From Stramenopiles sp. TOSAG23-2 (Eukaryota > Sar): a stretch of DNA of 45,824 nt. Of this stretch, positions 30,220 to 39,426 are shown in pieces. Both the position numbers and the translations under genes were made by a program. The notes under the pieces are model-generated. The model saw only the letters and a list, made by a program, of their open reading frames with translations, was not told where the DNA came from and made no database searches. The stretch spans positions 1-45,824 of the forward strand of contig LT649287.1 of the NCBI GenBank assembly GCA_900128395.1, given 5' to 3'. Position 1 is the first letter of the stretch, and each line of letters starts with the position of its first letter.

Positions 30220-30948
30220 TCATTCATCGGTCATATCAAATGAATTGCTATTAACACCTTGATGACTTCCACCAAAGGAATTACCATTAACACCTTGGTG
30301 ATTTCCACCAAAGGAACTGCTATGAACGCCAGGTCCATTCCATTGACCATCTTTCCAATTACCTACTTCATTGTCGTAATCCCCATCATCACTACTGTCA
30401 AATGAATTGCTATTATAATGACTAACTTTACGAAAACCGTTTGATATACAAGAAGCCCATGGTATTGAATATTTTGGATATTGGTTATTACACCTAGCAG
30501 TAACAGCTTTGTATGCAGATACACGTGCGCCTTCAACCATTTCGTCTACAAATGATCTTGGGCCATTAGCTACCATTCTGCCCAACTGTTCATCAAAATT
30601 ATTATAAACTTGATCATTTCTTCTACACACTGGTACTCTATCACACCCAGGGTTTTTCATGTTTAATATATATTTTTTTACCGTACCCTCTTCACAATGA
30701 ACATACGGTGTTCGCGGACAAGCATTTGGTGGTGGCTCCAGAAGGCAACCTGTCGGTACACCACCACATTCCGGTCGTTTCAAGTTTGGAACTTTAAAGA
30801 CTCTGTATCCAGCTGCGGTATCACACATTGCCATTCCATATTGTGGGCAGCTGGTATGCAATTGTACTCTGCGTAATCTTCGTAATCTTCCCTCCACACT
30901 GTTGCTAAAAACGGCAACAAAGCATAATAATATAAAAATTTTGTTCAT
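30220..30948 (-). CDS. Secreted Cys-rich N-terminal domain upstream of pectate lyase
   Basis: 242 residues. Signal peptide MNKIFILLCFVAVFSNSVEG, then a basic patch (RLRRLRR) that could be a processing site. Next is a Cys/Pro-rich pair of repeats (SCPQYGMAMCDTAAG... and ACPRTPYVHCEEGTV...). A central helical region carries further Cys. A low-complexity tail with three SFGG.HQGVN.NSF repeats follows. It ends at TGA (30220-30222), and the same frame continues directly into the PL1 module. The two are therefore best viewed as one 540-codon gene with one interrupting stop, or as a two-product readthrough gene. Most other genes here end in TAA. Confidence 0.7.
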   Translation of the reverse strand: MNKIFILLCFVAVFSNSVEGRLRRLRRVQLHTSCPQYGMAMCDTAAGYRVFKVPNLKRPECGGVPTGCLLEPPPNACPRTPYVHCEEGTVKKYILNMKNPGCDRVPVCRRNDQVYNNFDEQLGRMVANGPRSFVDEMVEGARVSAYKAVTARCNNQYPKYSIPWASCISNGFRKVSHYNSNSFDSSDDGDYDNEVGNWKDGQWNGPGVHSSSFGGNHQGVNGNSFGGSHQGVNSNSFDMTDE

Positions 30949-31666
30949 CTTTTTACAATACCGTTTGTTTATCTTCTGTTACTCTGTTGTAATTTATAAA
31001 TAAGCTTTTGGTATAAGAATATCTATATTTGTTCTTTTGTTATACCGATAGTACAATATATTAAAATTTTTCTATGTATCTTCAATATAAGCTATCCTAT
31101 GATAATATGTTTTTTGTTTCGTATAACCAGGAGAGGTATAAATTAATACCGACGATATATTGCATTTTTTTTTCCATAGTGTGATGGTTTAAATAATTAC
31201 TGTAATTCTTTTTATTTTCAGCACATCAATTTCTTTTCTTTTTTTGTTGTACCTGGTATGTGCTGAAATAATAGATATAGAGGCAGGCCGTTTGATATTG
31301 TTTTTAAGGATATATTACTTTCAATTATTCTAGATTATAATAATAACTAAATAACTCTCCCTTTGTGTACATTGCATACGACTACTGGTATTACTGTGCT
31401 GCCTGATATTATTGTATAATCCCTTATTAATACACTATGCTATCCACCTGCTATACCTTCAATTTCAGTTCAAAAAAAAAGAAGAATTTTGTTGATTCTG
31501 TCTAACACAATAAAACATATAATTACATAAAATTACAATATACTAAGATATCACTTGCTGGGAATTTAGTGTATCGTATATTAAAGACGTGGATGCTGTA
31601 TGTAGACGAAACACAACGTTTATTATTTTAAGAGCATAAAAATCATAATATCATAAATTTGTACAG
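30949..31666. other. Intergenic between pectate lyase and P450 starts
   Basis: The genes are divergent, so promoters for both should lie here. A/T-rich with pyrimidine tracts, several TACCTGGTAT/ACTGGTATTAC-like patches (31245-31400) and no ORF or recognised element. Confidence 0.45.
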
Positions 31667-33406
31667 ATGGATAAATTAAATAGTGAGGAACAAGCTAATT
31701 TCGACCGTTTATATAAAGAGATGAAATCAGCAGCAAAAAACATGGGGACGGTATCACGAAAAGCAATAAATAATTTAGCTGAGCTTCCTACACGAGAGGA
31801 TATAGAACAATATTCTATAGGTGGATTTGATCCTATTGATGTAATGCCTGGTCCGGGATATAAAGCTAGTACAGAAAAGCTATTGGAAATCATTACAGAT
31901 GGTAGACTTCGGAATAGAATGGGAGAATTTCCAAATTATTGGATAGATATTCAAGATAAAATTTTAAAAGAAGATCCAAGAGGCCATAACGATTCACGAC
32001 TGATCAACTTTGCTTTACCGTATATTATGACCTGTGAGAAATATGGAATGTATCGCACAAGCGTTGCTTTTGTATCTGATCCAGAAGATACTCAAAGAAT
32101 TAGCAAAAATCATGTGAAAAAAATGCCTAAAATGACTGCCATGTTTATGGGGAGCGTGATTAGTACTACAGATAATGAAGTTTGGAAGAAACAACGAAAT
32201 CATTTGAATGAAGTATTTTTGCCTAAAAAAAGTCTAGCAAAAATATTTCCAAAAAGTTTAAGCCGCGCGAAAAAATGTGTAGATATAATGGCTGAATTGG
32301 CGCAAAACTCAGGGGCAAATGGTGTGGAAATCAATGATTTTTATTTGCATGAAACACAAGCACAATTACAATTAGGTTTATTTGGTATGGATGAAAACTT
32401 TATGGAGCAAACAAATAGGGAACTTCGTAATGGTTTTTCTCAAATTAATCCTGATCCAGAAGCTGTGACTAAAATTACATTATCCATGATGTCAAAAGTT
32501 GCTGATTCGGAAGGAAATTTTGCAGTGCCAAGTGATCCAAATGTAATGAATGGGAATCAAGCGGTGAAAGGCCCATTGTCTAAATCTGTTGCGGATGCTG
32601 GTGACGCGTTAAATTTAAGTGCGAGGGATCAATTTGGAAATATGTTAATTATTTTATTTGCAGGGCATGATACGACAGGTCATACAATGACATGGTTAAC
32701 ATATGAATTAGCAAAGCATCCTGAATATCAAAAACGATTACATGATGAAGTAGATCAATTTTATAAAATGTTAAATGGACGTGATATGACGTATGAAGAT
32801 TGTGAACATTTGCCATTTATGTCACGATGTATAACGGAAACGTTACGTCTATGGAATCCAGTTCCACAAGGAAGTTTTCGAGAGTTACAATTTGATGATT
32901 ATGTGAAAGGTTTTGGAGGTGAAGAAGTATTATTAAAGAAAGGTACATATATAATTTTTGATCAATATGGAAAGCATCATTCAAAATTATTATGGGGTGA
33001 CGATTGTATGGAATTCAATCCTGATCGTAATTTTCGCGATGATGAAATATGGGGTGGGGAAAGTTTCAGAGCATTCAATCCAAGTTCCGGTCGCTACCAT
33101 CCATTTCAATATGCACCTCGAGATTGTTTAGGTAAGAACTTTGCACATATGGAAATGAGAACTATATTGGCAAATATATTTCATCGATTTAAATTTGAAT
33201 TGTCAGAACCATATAAAAATATTGACCCAAGGAAACTTATGAATACGTTAAGTACAATGGGACCACGTGATGTAACACCAGAAGGATTAAAACAAACTAA
33301 AATTAATTTAAATAAAAAGCAAATTGGTGGGAAATTTGGTAGTGGCTTTCCTGTTGGTGGGATGTGGTTACATGTTCATCCACGCAAGTTAAAAGCAAAC
33401 TTGTAA
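31667..33406 (+). CDS. Cytochrome P450
   Basis: 579 residues. The I-helix AGHDTTG (332-338), K-helix ETLR (E391/R394) and heme-binding FQYAPRDCLGKNFA loop (thiolate Cys487) are intact and correctly spaced. The FNPDRNF and PFQYAPR regions fit the meander. Known chemistry: heme-thiolate monooxygenation with a reductase partner. There is no N-terminal membrane anchor or targeting hydrophobic segment; the first ~50 residues are charged and helical, so a soluble or peripherally attached enzyme, or a missed 5' exon, is possible. The fold resembles CYP4/CYP5-like eukaryotic P450s in the ETLRLWNPVPQG segment, but the family is not assigned. The stop is TAA. Confidence 0.93.
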   Translation: MDKLNSEEQANFDRLYKEMKSAAKNMGTVSRKAINNLAELPTREDIEQYSIGGFDPIDVMPGPGYKASTEKLLEIITDGRLRNRMGEFPNYWIDIQDKILKEDPRGHNDSRLINFALPYIMTCEKYGMYRTSVAFVSDPEDTQRISKNHVKKMPKMTAMFMGSVISTTDNEVWKKQRNHLNEVFLPKKSLAKIFPKSLSRAKKCVDIMAELAQNSGANGVEINDFYLHETQAQLQLGLFGMDENFMEQTNRELRNGFSQINPDPEAVTKITLSMMSKVADSEGNFAVPSDPNVMNGNQAVKGPLSKSVADAGDALNLSARDQFGNMLIILFAGHDTTGHTMTWLTYELAKHPEYQKRLHDEVDQFYKMLNGRDMTYEDCEHLPFMSRCITETLRLWNPVPQGSFRELQFDDYVKGFGGEEVLLKKGTYIIFDQYGKHHSKLLWGDDCMEFNPDRNFRDDEIWGGESFRAFNPSSGRYHPFQYAPRDCLGKNFAHMEMRTILANIFHRFKFELSEPYKNIDPRKLMNTLSTMGPRDVTPEGLKQTKINLNKKQIGGKFGSGFPVGGMWLHVHPRKLKANL

Positions 33407-33993
33407 AAATGAAGAGATATATAAATATGTATGATGTACATACCACCGGTGGTAGCACGTACTTTTGAAAAGTGCGGTTTTTTTTTTAGAGGACCCTGGC
33501 TGTATATAATTCTGGCTTATGTGTGCATAGTGCCAGCTATATACGATATAATATTAATAATAATATTACTTGGGGGTAATAAATACTCACAATTAGTATG
33601 ATATGTATACTAATATATAATACTGGTGGTAGTGGCATGGAACAGATTATTCTAAAATTCTAAAATAATAATATTTTAAGTATTACACTCTAAAAATGTA
33701 TTTCTAAGAGAGGAAAAAAAATTTAATACACCGACACACGATAAACACTTTTGTCCTTCTGTTTCTTTCGGTAATATTTTATTTTTTACTTCAAATGCAT
33801 ATCTTGATACATTGCCCTTTTCAAATATTATTGTGGTACACTCCGTTAAAATAATTAAAATATCTCTGTGTGTACACAATACAAAAAAATAATATATGAA
33901 TATTTTGAAAATTTTTGATATTGACTCGCTTGAGAATATATGCAAGCGACAATTGCTTACAAAGAAAAATGTATATATACACTATATATACTT
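33407..33993. other. Intergenic with perfect TACCACC|GGTGGTA palindrome
   Basis: A 14-bp perfect palindrome at 33441-33454 lies 35 bp after the P450 stop, flanked by GTAC on both sides. A TACTGGTGGTAGTGG patch recurs near 33622-33636. The rest is A/T-rich with no convincing gene. Confidence 0.55.
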
Positions 33994-34205
33994 TTAAGCA
34001 TTGTCTTGCAACAATTTCCATGCAACTGTGAATACCATTGAATTGACACCATGTGAAACAATTCGAGTTTGTAATCCTCGTAAGAAAAGTCCATTCCATC
34101 CAAATAAACCATCTTTAGCTTTGATTTCTGCTATAGCTTGTAAATAGCCTACTGGTTCTTTTGCAGTTTGACGATATGTTTTCAACACACGAATACCGTT
34201 TGAAC
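33994..34205 (-). pseudogene. Mitochondrial carrier family C-terminal fragment
   Basis: The frame reads RVLKTYRQTAKEPVGYLQAIAEIKAKDGLFGWNGLFLRGLQTRIVSHGVNSMVFTVAWKLL. This matches one carrier repeat: a Px[DE]xx[KR]-like KT...Q helix end, GY.xAI..I...dGl.GwxxGl..R, then an even-numbered TM helix and the C-terminus. Only about 70 of ~300 residues remain; the first two repeats and the third odd helix are missing. Homology stops exactly where the first copy of the 408-bp-period module begins (34206), so the gene appears broken by insertion or translocation. The end is TAA. Confidence 0.65.
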
Positions 34206-35204
34206 TCACCCGCAAACGATATTTTAATATCTGATGTGGAACCACCTGATCCCGATGATACCATTTATGCAAACAAACAAGTTAATATTGCGCAACAGAG
34301 TCAAGCTTATTGCTCGAAGCAATCAAACTGCCAAAAACTAATACCGAATATGGCAATCGAGAAAACAACATTTTTAAGCTACACACGAAATTCAGACAAA
34401 AAGTCATACAGTAGCCATGAAATGGTACGTGCGATCGATGCTGCCTCAGATTCACCAACAGTTTTTCATGCAGTTGATACTTCGTGTAATCGCAGTTCTG
34501 ATGCTCCGGATACTAATCAAAACAACACCACTGGCAAGTCATCACCTGGCATTAATATTGAATTCGCCTATAATATTTTGTCTGATGAAGCGGCCAAACC
34601 AGACGTCATTGAGTCACCCGCAAACGATATTTTAATATCTGATGTGGAACCACCTGATCCCGATGATACCATTTATGCAAACAAACAAGTTAATATTGCG
34701 CAACAGAGTCAAGCTTATTGCTCGAAGCAATCAAACTGCCAAAAACTAATACCGAATATGGCAATCGAGAAAACAACATTTTTAAGCTACACACGAAATT
34801 CAGACAAAAAGTCATACAGTAGCCATGAAATGGTACGTGCGATCGATGCTGCCTCAGATTCACCAACAGTTTTTTATGCAGCTGATACTTCGTGTAATCG
34901 CAGTTCTGATGCCCAAATATCTTTAAACAACCTTGTGCCGATTACTGACTCTGATGCGAGTCATATTCATTGCACTTTAAACTGTATATGCAAGAAGGAT
35001 CATGATATACTCTACCATGGTACGATGTATCACACACCTTTGAACAATACACAGTTTTCAATTGATGCATACAATGCGTTAATTGCATCTATTTACCTCC
35101 ACCAATATTTTTGTATCTTAAAAATATTGGCACACTCTGTGGATTTCAATGAACTCTATCGCAATGTTACGATTCATTGTCCATCTTTCAGTTTAGTGAG
35201 ATAG
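34176..35204 (+). CDS. Chimeric ORF with duplicated 136-residue-period module
   Basis: First ATG 34176 gives 342 residues. The first ~10 codons are antisense to the mitochondrial-carrier fragment, so the true start is uncertain. Two copies of a ~99-residue polar segment (SPANDILISDVEPPDPDDTI ... SCNRSSDA) follow, 136 codons apart, then a Cys/His-containing C-terminal part (HIHCTLNCICKKDHD). No known domain, signal peptide or TM. Acidic/Ser-rich, possibly disordered. Composition is more C-rich than adjacent genes. It could be a fragment of a dispersed repetitive gene family moved into this locus. The stop is TAG. Confidence 0.4.
   Translation: MFSTHEYRLNSPANDILISDVEPPDPDDTIYANKQVNIAQQSQAYCSKQSNCQKLIPNMAIEKTTFLSYTRNSDKKSYSSHEMVRAIDAASDSPTVFHAVDTSCNRSSDAPDTNQNNTTGKSSPGINIEFAYNILSDEAAKPDVIESPANDILISDVEPPDPDDTIYANKQVNIAQQSQAYCSKQSNCQKLIPNMAIEKTTFLSYTRNSDKKSYSSHEMVRAIDAASDSPTVFYAADTSCNRSSDAQISLNNLVPITDSDASHIHCTLNCICKKDHDILYHGTMYHTPLNNTQFSIDAYNALIASIYLHQYFCILKILAHSVDFNELYRNVTIHCPSFSLVR
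34206..34912 (+). repeat. Direct repeat, two 299-bp copies with 408-bp period
   Basis: Copies lie at 34206-34504 and 34614-34912, separated by a 109-bp unique spacer. Only two differences were found: C/T at 34467/34875 and T/C at 34474/34882. Both change an amino acid (His to Tyr, Val to Ala). The period is a multiple of three, so the frame is kept. The left edge of copy 1 coincides with the end of carrier homology. Confidence 0.9.
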
Positions 35205-35285
35205 ATTTGTCTCAGTTATTATATTCTTTCTGGAGAGTAGGAATTATCATGAGTAAATTAAAAAATAAATTATGCATTAATTAAG

Positions 35286-35531
35286 TATAAATTTGCTGGA
35301 GGTGTGGATAGGTGTACGGTATATGCAGATTACAAATATTATTTAATTTTTACCTGTTAAGAGTTGGTTCTCAGTGCGTTTTTGTGCGTTTAAAAATGTG
35401 AGGAAATTTATAAATTTGCTGGAGGTGTGGATAGGTGTACGGTATATGCAGATTACAAATATTATTTAATTTTTACCTGTTAAGAGTTGGTTCTCAGTGC
35501 GTTTTTGTGCGTTTAAAAATGTGAGGAAATT
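35286..35531. repeat. Perfect 123-bp tandem duplication
   Basis: 35286-35408 is repeated directly as 35409-35531 with no difference seen. The unit is non-coding and contains GGAGGTGTGGATAGGTGTAC and two GTGCGTTT patches. It lies in the gap after the chimeric ORF, immediately before a (CA)n microsatellite (35559-35580). Identity indicates a very recent duplication or an assembly artefact. Confidence 0.9.
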
Positions 35532-35593
35532 TTTTTAATTTTCAATTCACATTCCACACACACACACACACACACACACAATTATACACAAAA

Positions 35594-36514
35594 TCAACCC
35601 CATAAACATTTTACATTTTTATTATTTTTATCGGTTGTTGGTGGTGTTTTTAAAACATTTAATTTTGTACAATCAAGTATTTCATCCTCATCATCCTCCT
35701 TTTCTATTTTTTTTTTATTATTATCATCATTTTTACTCCACGATTTTAATAATAATTTTTTCATTTCATTTACATATTTCTTGTTTAAATGACGTTCTTT
35801 TACACCACAATAGATCAATTTTAAATATCTTGTTTCTGGTTTCAATGTAAATAGTTTATTATATTGTTTACCATTATTAGCATAATAAACTTCAACATTT
35901 TTAACATTTTCACCATTATATGATTTAACAGTAACTTGTTTACGTATATGACACTGTTCACGTTTATCAAAAATATTTTCTAAATCACTTTTACTAATCA
36001 TATGTATTACACCATGGACACATCTTTTCTTTTGTCCTACACGGCCATATTGAATTTTCTTTAGTAATTTCGCTTTGAATCCTTTTCTATTTGGTTTGGA
36101 TGGAATCACATTTGCAAAAACATTCACTTTATCTCCAACTCGACTATTAAATTTCAAACAATGATTAGATAATATTGCTGGAACTGAATGTTTTACAGCA
36201 ACGTTGGTTGTTTGAAAAACTTTACTACCAACATTTGCTCCAAAACTAAACATCCAAATATGATTTGGCAACATTTTTGGTAATGGCATTGCTGCTTTAG
36301 AACGTTTTTTACTATTTACATTGCATGCGACACTTTTTATGCATTTATTCCAATTCGTCTTCGTCGAATCCATTAGTTTTGTTTTTAATACCTTGCTATT
36401 AAGTTTCACTGGTCTTAAATCTCTACCGCGGTGATATGCATTCACTTGAAGAGTACACATAGTCATTGCTAAAAGCAACGATATGGTTATTATAATTGAT
36501 GATATAGTTTTCAT
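35594..36514 (-). CDS. Secreted gamma-glutamylcyclotransferase-like protein
   Basis: 306 residues from ATG 36514, chosen because it begins a clean signal peptide (MKTISSIIITISLLLAMTMC to NAY); the open frame runs 30 codons further upstream without a plausible N-terminus. MFSFGANVGSKVF corresponds to the FAYGSN substrate loop of the GGCT-like fold. PAILSNHCLKFN, FANVIPSK, HGVIHMISKSDLENIFDKREQCH (with the family's acidic Glu) and VTVKSYNGE follow in the expected order. Known members cleave gamma-glutamyl peptides to 5-oxoproline; AIG2-like relatives have unknown substrates. Secretion is unusual for this fold. The C-terminus is a Lys/Asp/Glu-rich tail. The stop is TGA with a TAA four codons later. 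Confidence 0.65.
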   Translation of the reverse strand: MKTISSIIITISLLLAMTMCTLQVNAYHRGRDLRPVKLNSKVLKTKLMDSTKTNWNKCIKSVACNVNSKKRSKAAMPLPKMLPNHIWMFSFGANVGSKVFQTTNVAVKHSVPAILSNHCLKFNSRVGDKVNVFANVIPSKPNRKGFKAKLLKKIQYGRVGQKKRCVHGVIHMISKSDLENIFDKREQCHIRKQVTVKSYNGENVKNVEVYYANNGKQYNKLFTLKPETRYLKLIYCGVKERHLNKKYVNEMKKLLLKSWSKNDDNNKKKIEKEDDEDEILDCTKLNVLKTPPTTDKNNKNVKCLWG

Positions 36515-37147
36515 ATTTCGTTCTGAATAGTTCTTCTTTGTCTTTATATATATATGTATCTTTCTATGTCTATGATTCAATATAACCTTTATCTGTCTAT
36601 CCATCTTCCATATTTGATCTCTTGTACTTTAATTGGAATTATTCTATGTTTCCTCCACTTTTTTAGTTCACCACATGCATTGATTCCGCTTCTTCGTTTG
36701 GGCTATTTTCATTATACTACGTGTTAATTTATTTAATAGGGACACAACATATGCCTTTTTTCCAGCCTGGATCTACCTTGGTGCAGCGAAATTAGCATCG
36801 ATAGAGCAGGTGGCACTACAGTTACTTATACTTGAAACTTAAACCTATCAAATCCGCGCATCCTCGATTTTTTACCTTAACCTATCAACAGAAAAGACTT
36901 TTTTTCGCCCATCGATCAGCGCAAGAAAAAGAAGAGAGAGAAGAGACGTTACATCACCTCTGCCATATATACCATGAATCATTTTATATATGCTGTACTT
37001 ACTCTTGTGGAAAATGGAGACGAGGTTTGTGATGAAGCAAAACGATAATAATATTTATACTGTTCTATTTTTTCTTTTGATTTTAAAAAATCATATAAGC
37101 AAGGGAAGAAACAACAATAATAATATTTTTTGTAAAAAAGAACTACT
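36515..37147. other. Intergenic, no gene seen
   Basis: It contains a moderately GC-richer patch (about 36760-36815) and A-rich sequence before the next start. A 66-codon ORF here has no protein-like signature. Promoters of the two divergent flanking genes probably lie here. Confidence 0.45.
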
Positions 37148-37546
37148 ATGACGTTGACGGCGGAGATTGCATCAAGGCAAGTGGAAAATTTTTTAGATGC
37201 AAATAAATCAGCACTTTATATGTCATCAACAGAGGCAATGAAACAAAGCGAAGAAGATGTAGCAAATAATAAGTATACATATGTGACGACGTTTAGTAAA
37301 CCAAGATCAGTAGAGCCAATTCCTAGAGCTGTCGCTAGAGTTACCTTCTATGTATCTGGTACTGTTGATAAAATCAAGATCAATTATCGTGTTGAAAATG
37401 AAACTGCCGTACGTAGTGCTGATGGTGCAGTTGCTTTTTCCAACGATTGGTTAGATAGTGTTATTAAACGAAAAATGAAAATGAAAGAATTTTTCGATTG
37501 TCGTTCAGATTTTGATATGTCAAGATGGAAAGATATCGTCGACTAA
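37148..37546 (+). CDS. Hypothetical small protein, 132 aa
   Basis: Not recognised. An N-terminal helix (TAEIASRQVENFLDANKSALY) is followed by beta-strand-like segments (YTYVTTFSKP, ARVTFYVSGTVDKIKINYRVE) and a C-terminal helical, positively charged part (NDWLDSVIKRKMKMKEFF) ending DMSRWKDIVD. It has an ATG start, a TAA stop and neighbour-like codon use. No signal peptide or TM is seen. A compact alpha/beta soluble protein is inferred. Confidence 0.65.
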   Translation: MTLTAEIASRQVENFLDANKSALYMSSTEAMKQSEEDVANNKYTYVTTFSKPRSVEPIPRAVARVTFYVSGTVDKIKINYRVENETAVRSADGAVAFSNDWLDSVIKRKMKMKEFFDCRSDFDMSRWKDIVD

Positions 37547-37914
37547 TGTTATATATGTGTATGTGCGTGGTATTTCGGTTGTAACAATCCTCTATATCTA
37601 TTTATGAAAGATAGTGGTATTAATACGCATCCTCTAATAGTTAAAAAATAAAATAAGTACATATTTTTTTATTTTTTTTATTAATTAATATTTTTTATAA
37701 TTTTACTTCCCGCGTCGTGGTAAACAAATTTAATGCTTTTTTTTATACTTTTCGTATAATATATAAAATGTTCTCTTACTCATATAATATATTCTATATA
37801 TATATATATATATTTGTATTTTAAATATTTTATAAAATGAAATATTAAATGCGAAGTAATACTACGAGCGTACGAAGTAAAAACACTTTTTATTAAAAAT
37901 ATATTATCACACAT
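37547..37914. other. 3' flanks between convergent genes
   Basis: Very A/T-rich, with a (TA)n run at 37794-37812 and a TACTACGAGCGTACGAAGTA patch (37860-37879) sharing the TACGA motif of other 3' flanks. No gene. Confidence 0.5.
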
Positions 37915-39426
37915 TTATCGATCAGCATTCTCTCCCATTCCATTATCATTGCTAGCTGATATATCAGGACGAAAAGTACATTGATTTGGTAATTGTGAAT
38001 ATGCTTCATCTCTTCGTTGCAATCGAGCTTCACCATCTTTATATAATGACAAAAATCTATCTTTATCATTATTATTCTTGCTGCTGCTGCTGCTAGTTCC
38101 CCTAATTGTTGGTTTAAATGTACAACCTGTTGGATTTGCTTTTTCTCTTGTTAAACTACGTTTTAAATGTTCTTTACCATCTTTATATAAACGATCATAA
38201 ATTGGTTTATTACTAGCTTGCCTCTTTTTTTTCTTATTTATACGTGGCTTAAATGTACATTGTATATCAGCATCAACATTTAGATTTAAAGAAGCATTTT
38301 TTGATGCATTTCTTGCCATCGTCACTTTAGCAGCTCTTCCACCACTAGCTTTTGGTTTGTTTACGTTTTTAGGTGGAGATGGTTTTAAATTTGTTTCTAT
38401 ATCACCATTTGGATTCTTTTTAATATTTTCCAATGCTTCCTCCATACTAATAACAGGTGAGCCCCATATACTTGTCGTTTGTAATCTACGCCTTATATCT
38501 CTTTCAATTTTTTCTTTTTTAATCTGTTCATTTCTTGCTTTTCTTTCCTTCTCCCCTCTATAATATAATGTTAAACATGCCGCTTTTGCATCTGGTAGTT
38601 TCTTTTGTCCACCACTTTTATTGTAATTTTTATTTACTTCTGGCATGAACGTACAACCATTTGGTTTTTGTCGTAAACTATCATTTAAAAACTTTTTACG
38701 ACGTGCCATATAATCTTCATTTCGTTTAATGACTCTTGCAAATCGTTCATCTGCTGTTTCTGGTTTTTTATTATTAGTAGTAATATTAGCACTGATACTT
38801 TTATCTTTACCTGGTAAATTATATTTTTCTTTATTTCTATTTCGTTTTGTTTTTGTATATATTATAGGTTTGAAAGTATATTCTTGTGGTAATTCTTTTT
38901 TTTTCTCAATATGTGCCTTATCAATTCTTAGTCTACGTTCTGCTGCATCTTTATACAATCGATTGAAACGAGAATTTTCACCACCATTCTTTTTCGCAAT
39001 TGCTTTTCGTTTTTGCTTTTCTAATATTTTAATTTGATCGTCGATATCGGCTTGTTTCCGCTTATATATTTCTTTTAATTTCAATTTATATTTATCTACA
39101 TATTGTCTTGTTGATGGGAGTTTACCGTTTCTTTTTTTCATACTTTGATTGTTACTATTTATTTTTCCTGAAATTTCTTCAACGGCTCCAACGATAGCGT
39201 TTAAACAATCTTTTACATTTAGTTTTATTTTAGTCCTTTTTAATTCTTTTATTTCAAAATCTTCTATCGTTAGCTCTTTTTGCTGTCCTCTGACAGGTGA
39301 TAGAGTCGGGCTAAAGGTACATTCACTTGATATAACATTTTTGCTAGCATTATATACTTTCTCGCGTTTTTTTAATTCTTTTTGTCCATTGGAATATAGA
39401 CGATTAAATACTGCTTGTTTCGGCAT
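37915..39426 (-). CDS. RLYxDGxxxxxR...CTFxPxI repeat protein
   Basis: 503 residues built from about seven degenerate repeats. Each has (R/I)xxRLYxdGxxxxxxR..., a basic helix and a closing CTFxP(x)I: CTFSPTL, YTFKPII, CTFMPEV, CTFKPRI, CTFKPTI, CTFRPDI. The protein is strongly basic and otherwise helical/coiled-coil. This repeat architecture is widespread in flagellate protists and is often annotated as hypothetical; a cytoskeletal or axonemal role is plausible but inferred. No signal peptide or TM. A Ser run (SSSSS) precedes the last repeat. ATG 39426, TAA stop. Confidence 0.7.
   Translation of the reverse strand: MPKQAVFNRLYSNGQKELKKREKVYNASKNVISSECTFSPTLSPVRGQQKELTIEDFEIKELKRTKIKLNVKDCLNAIVGAVEEISGKINSNNQSMKKRNGKLPSTRQYVDKYKLKLKEIYKRKQADIDDQIKILEKQKRKAIAKKNGGENSRFNRLYKDAAERRLRIDKAHIEKKKELPQEYTFKPIIYTKTKRNRNKEKYNLPGKDKSISANITTNNKKPETADERFARVIKRNEDYMARRKKFLNDSLRQKPNGCTFMPEVNKNYNKSGGQKKLPDAKAACLTLYYRGEKERKARNEQIKKEKIERDIRRRLQTTSIWGSPVISMEEALENIKKNPNGDIETNLKPSPPKNVNKPKASGGRAAKVTMARNASKNASLNLNVDADIQCTFKPRINKKKKRQASNKPIYDRLYKDGKEHLKRSLTREKANPTGCTFKPTIRGTSSSSSKNNNDKDRFLSLYKDGEARLQRRDEAYSQLPNQCTFRPDISASNDNGMGENADR

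Noticed and set aside
30220-30222. TGA as a generally reassigned sense codon in this genome
   Set aside because: No TGA lies inside the other long coding frames, conserved tryptophans use TGG, and TGA ends at least two other frames, so a local explanation is preferred.
37148-37546. Tctex/dynein light chain identity for the 132-aa protein
   Set aside because: Length is similar but no Tctex signature could be aligned; left as hypothetical.
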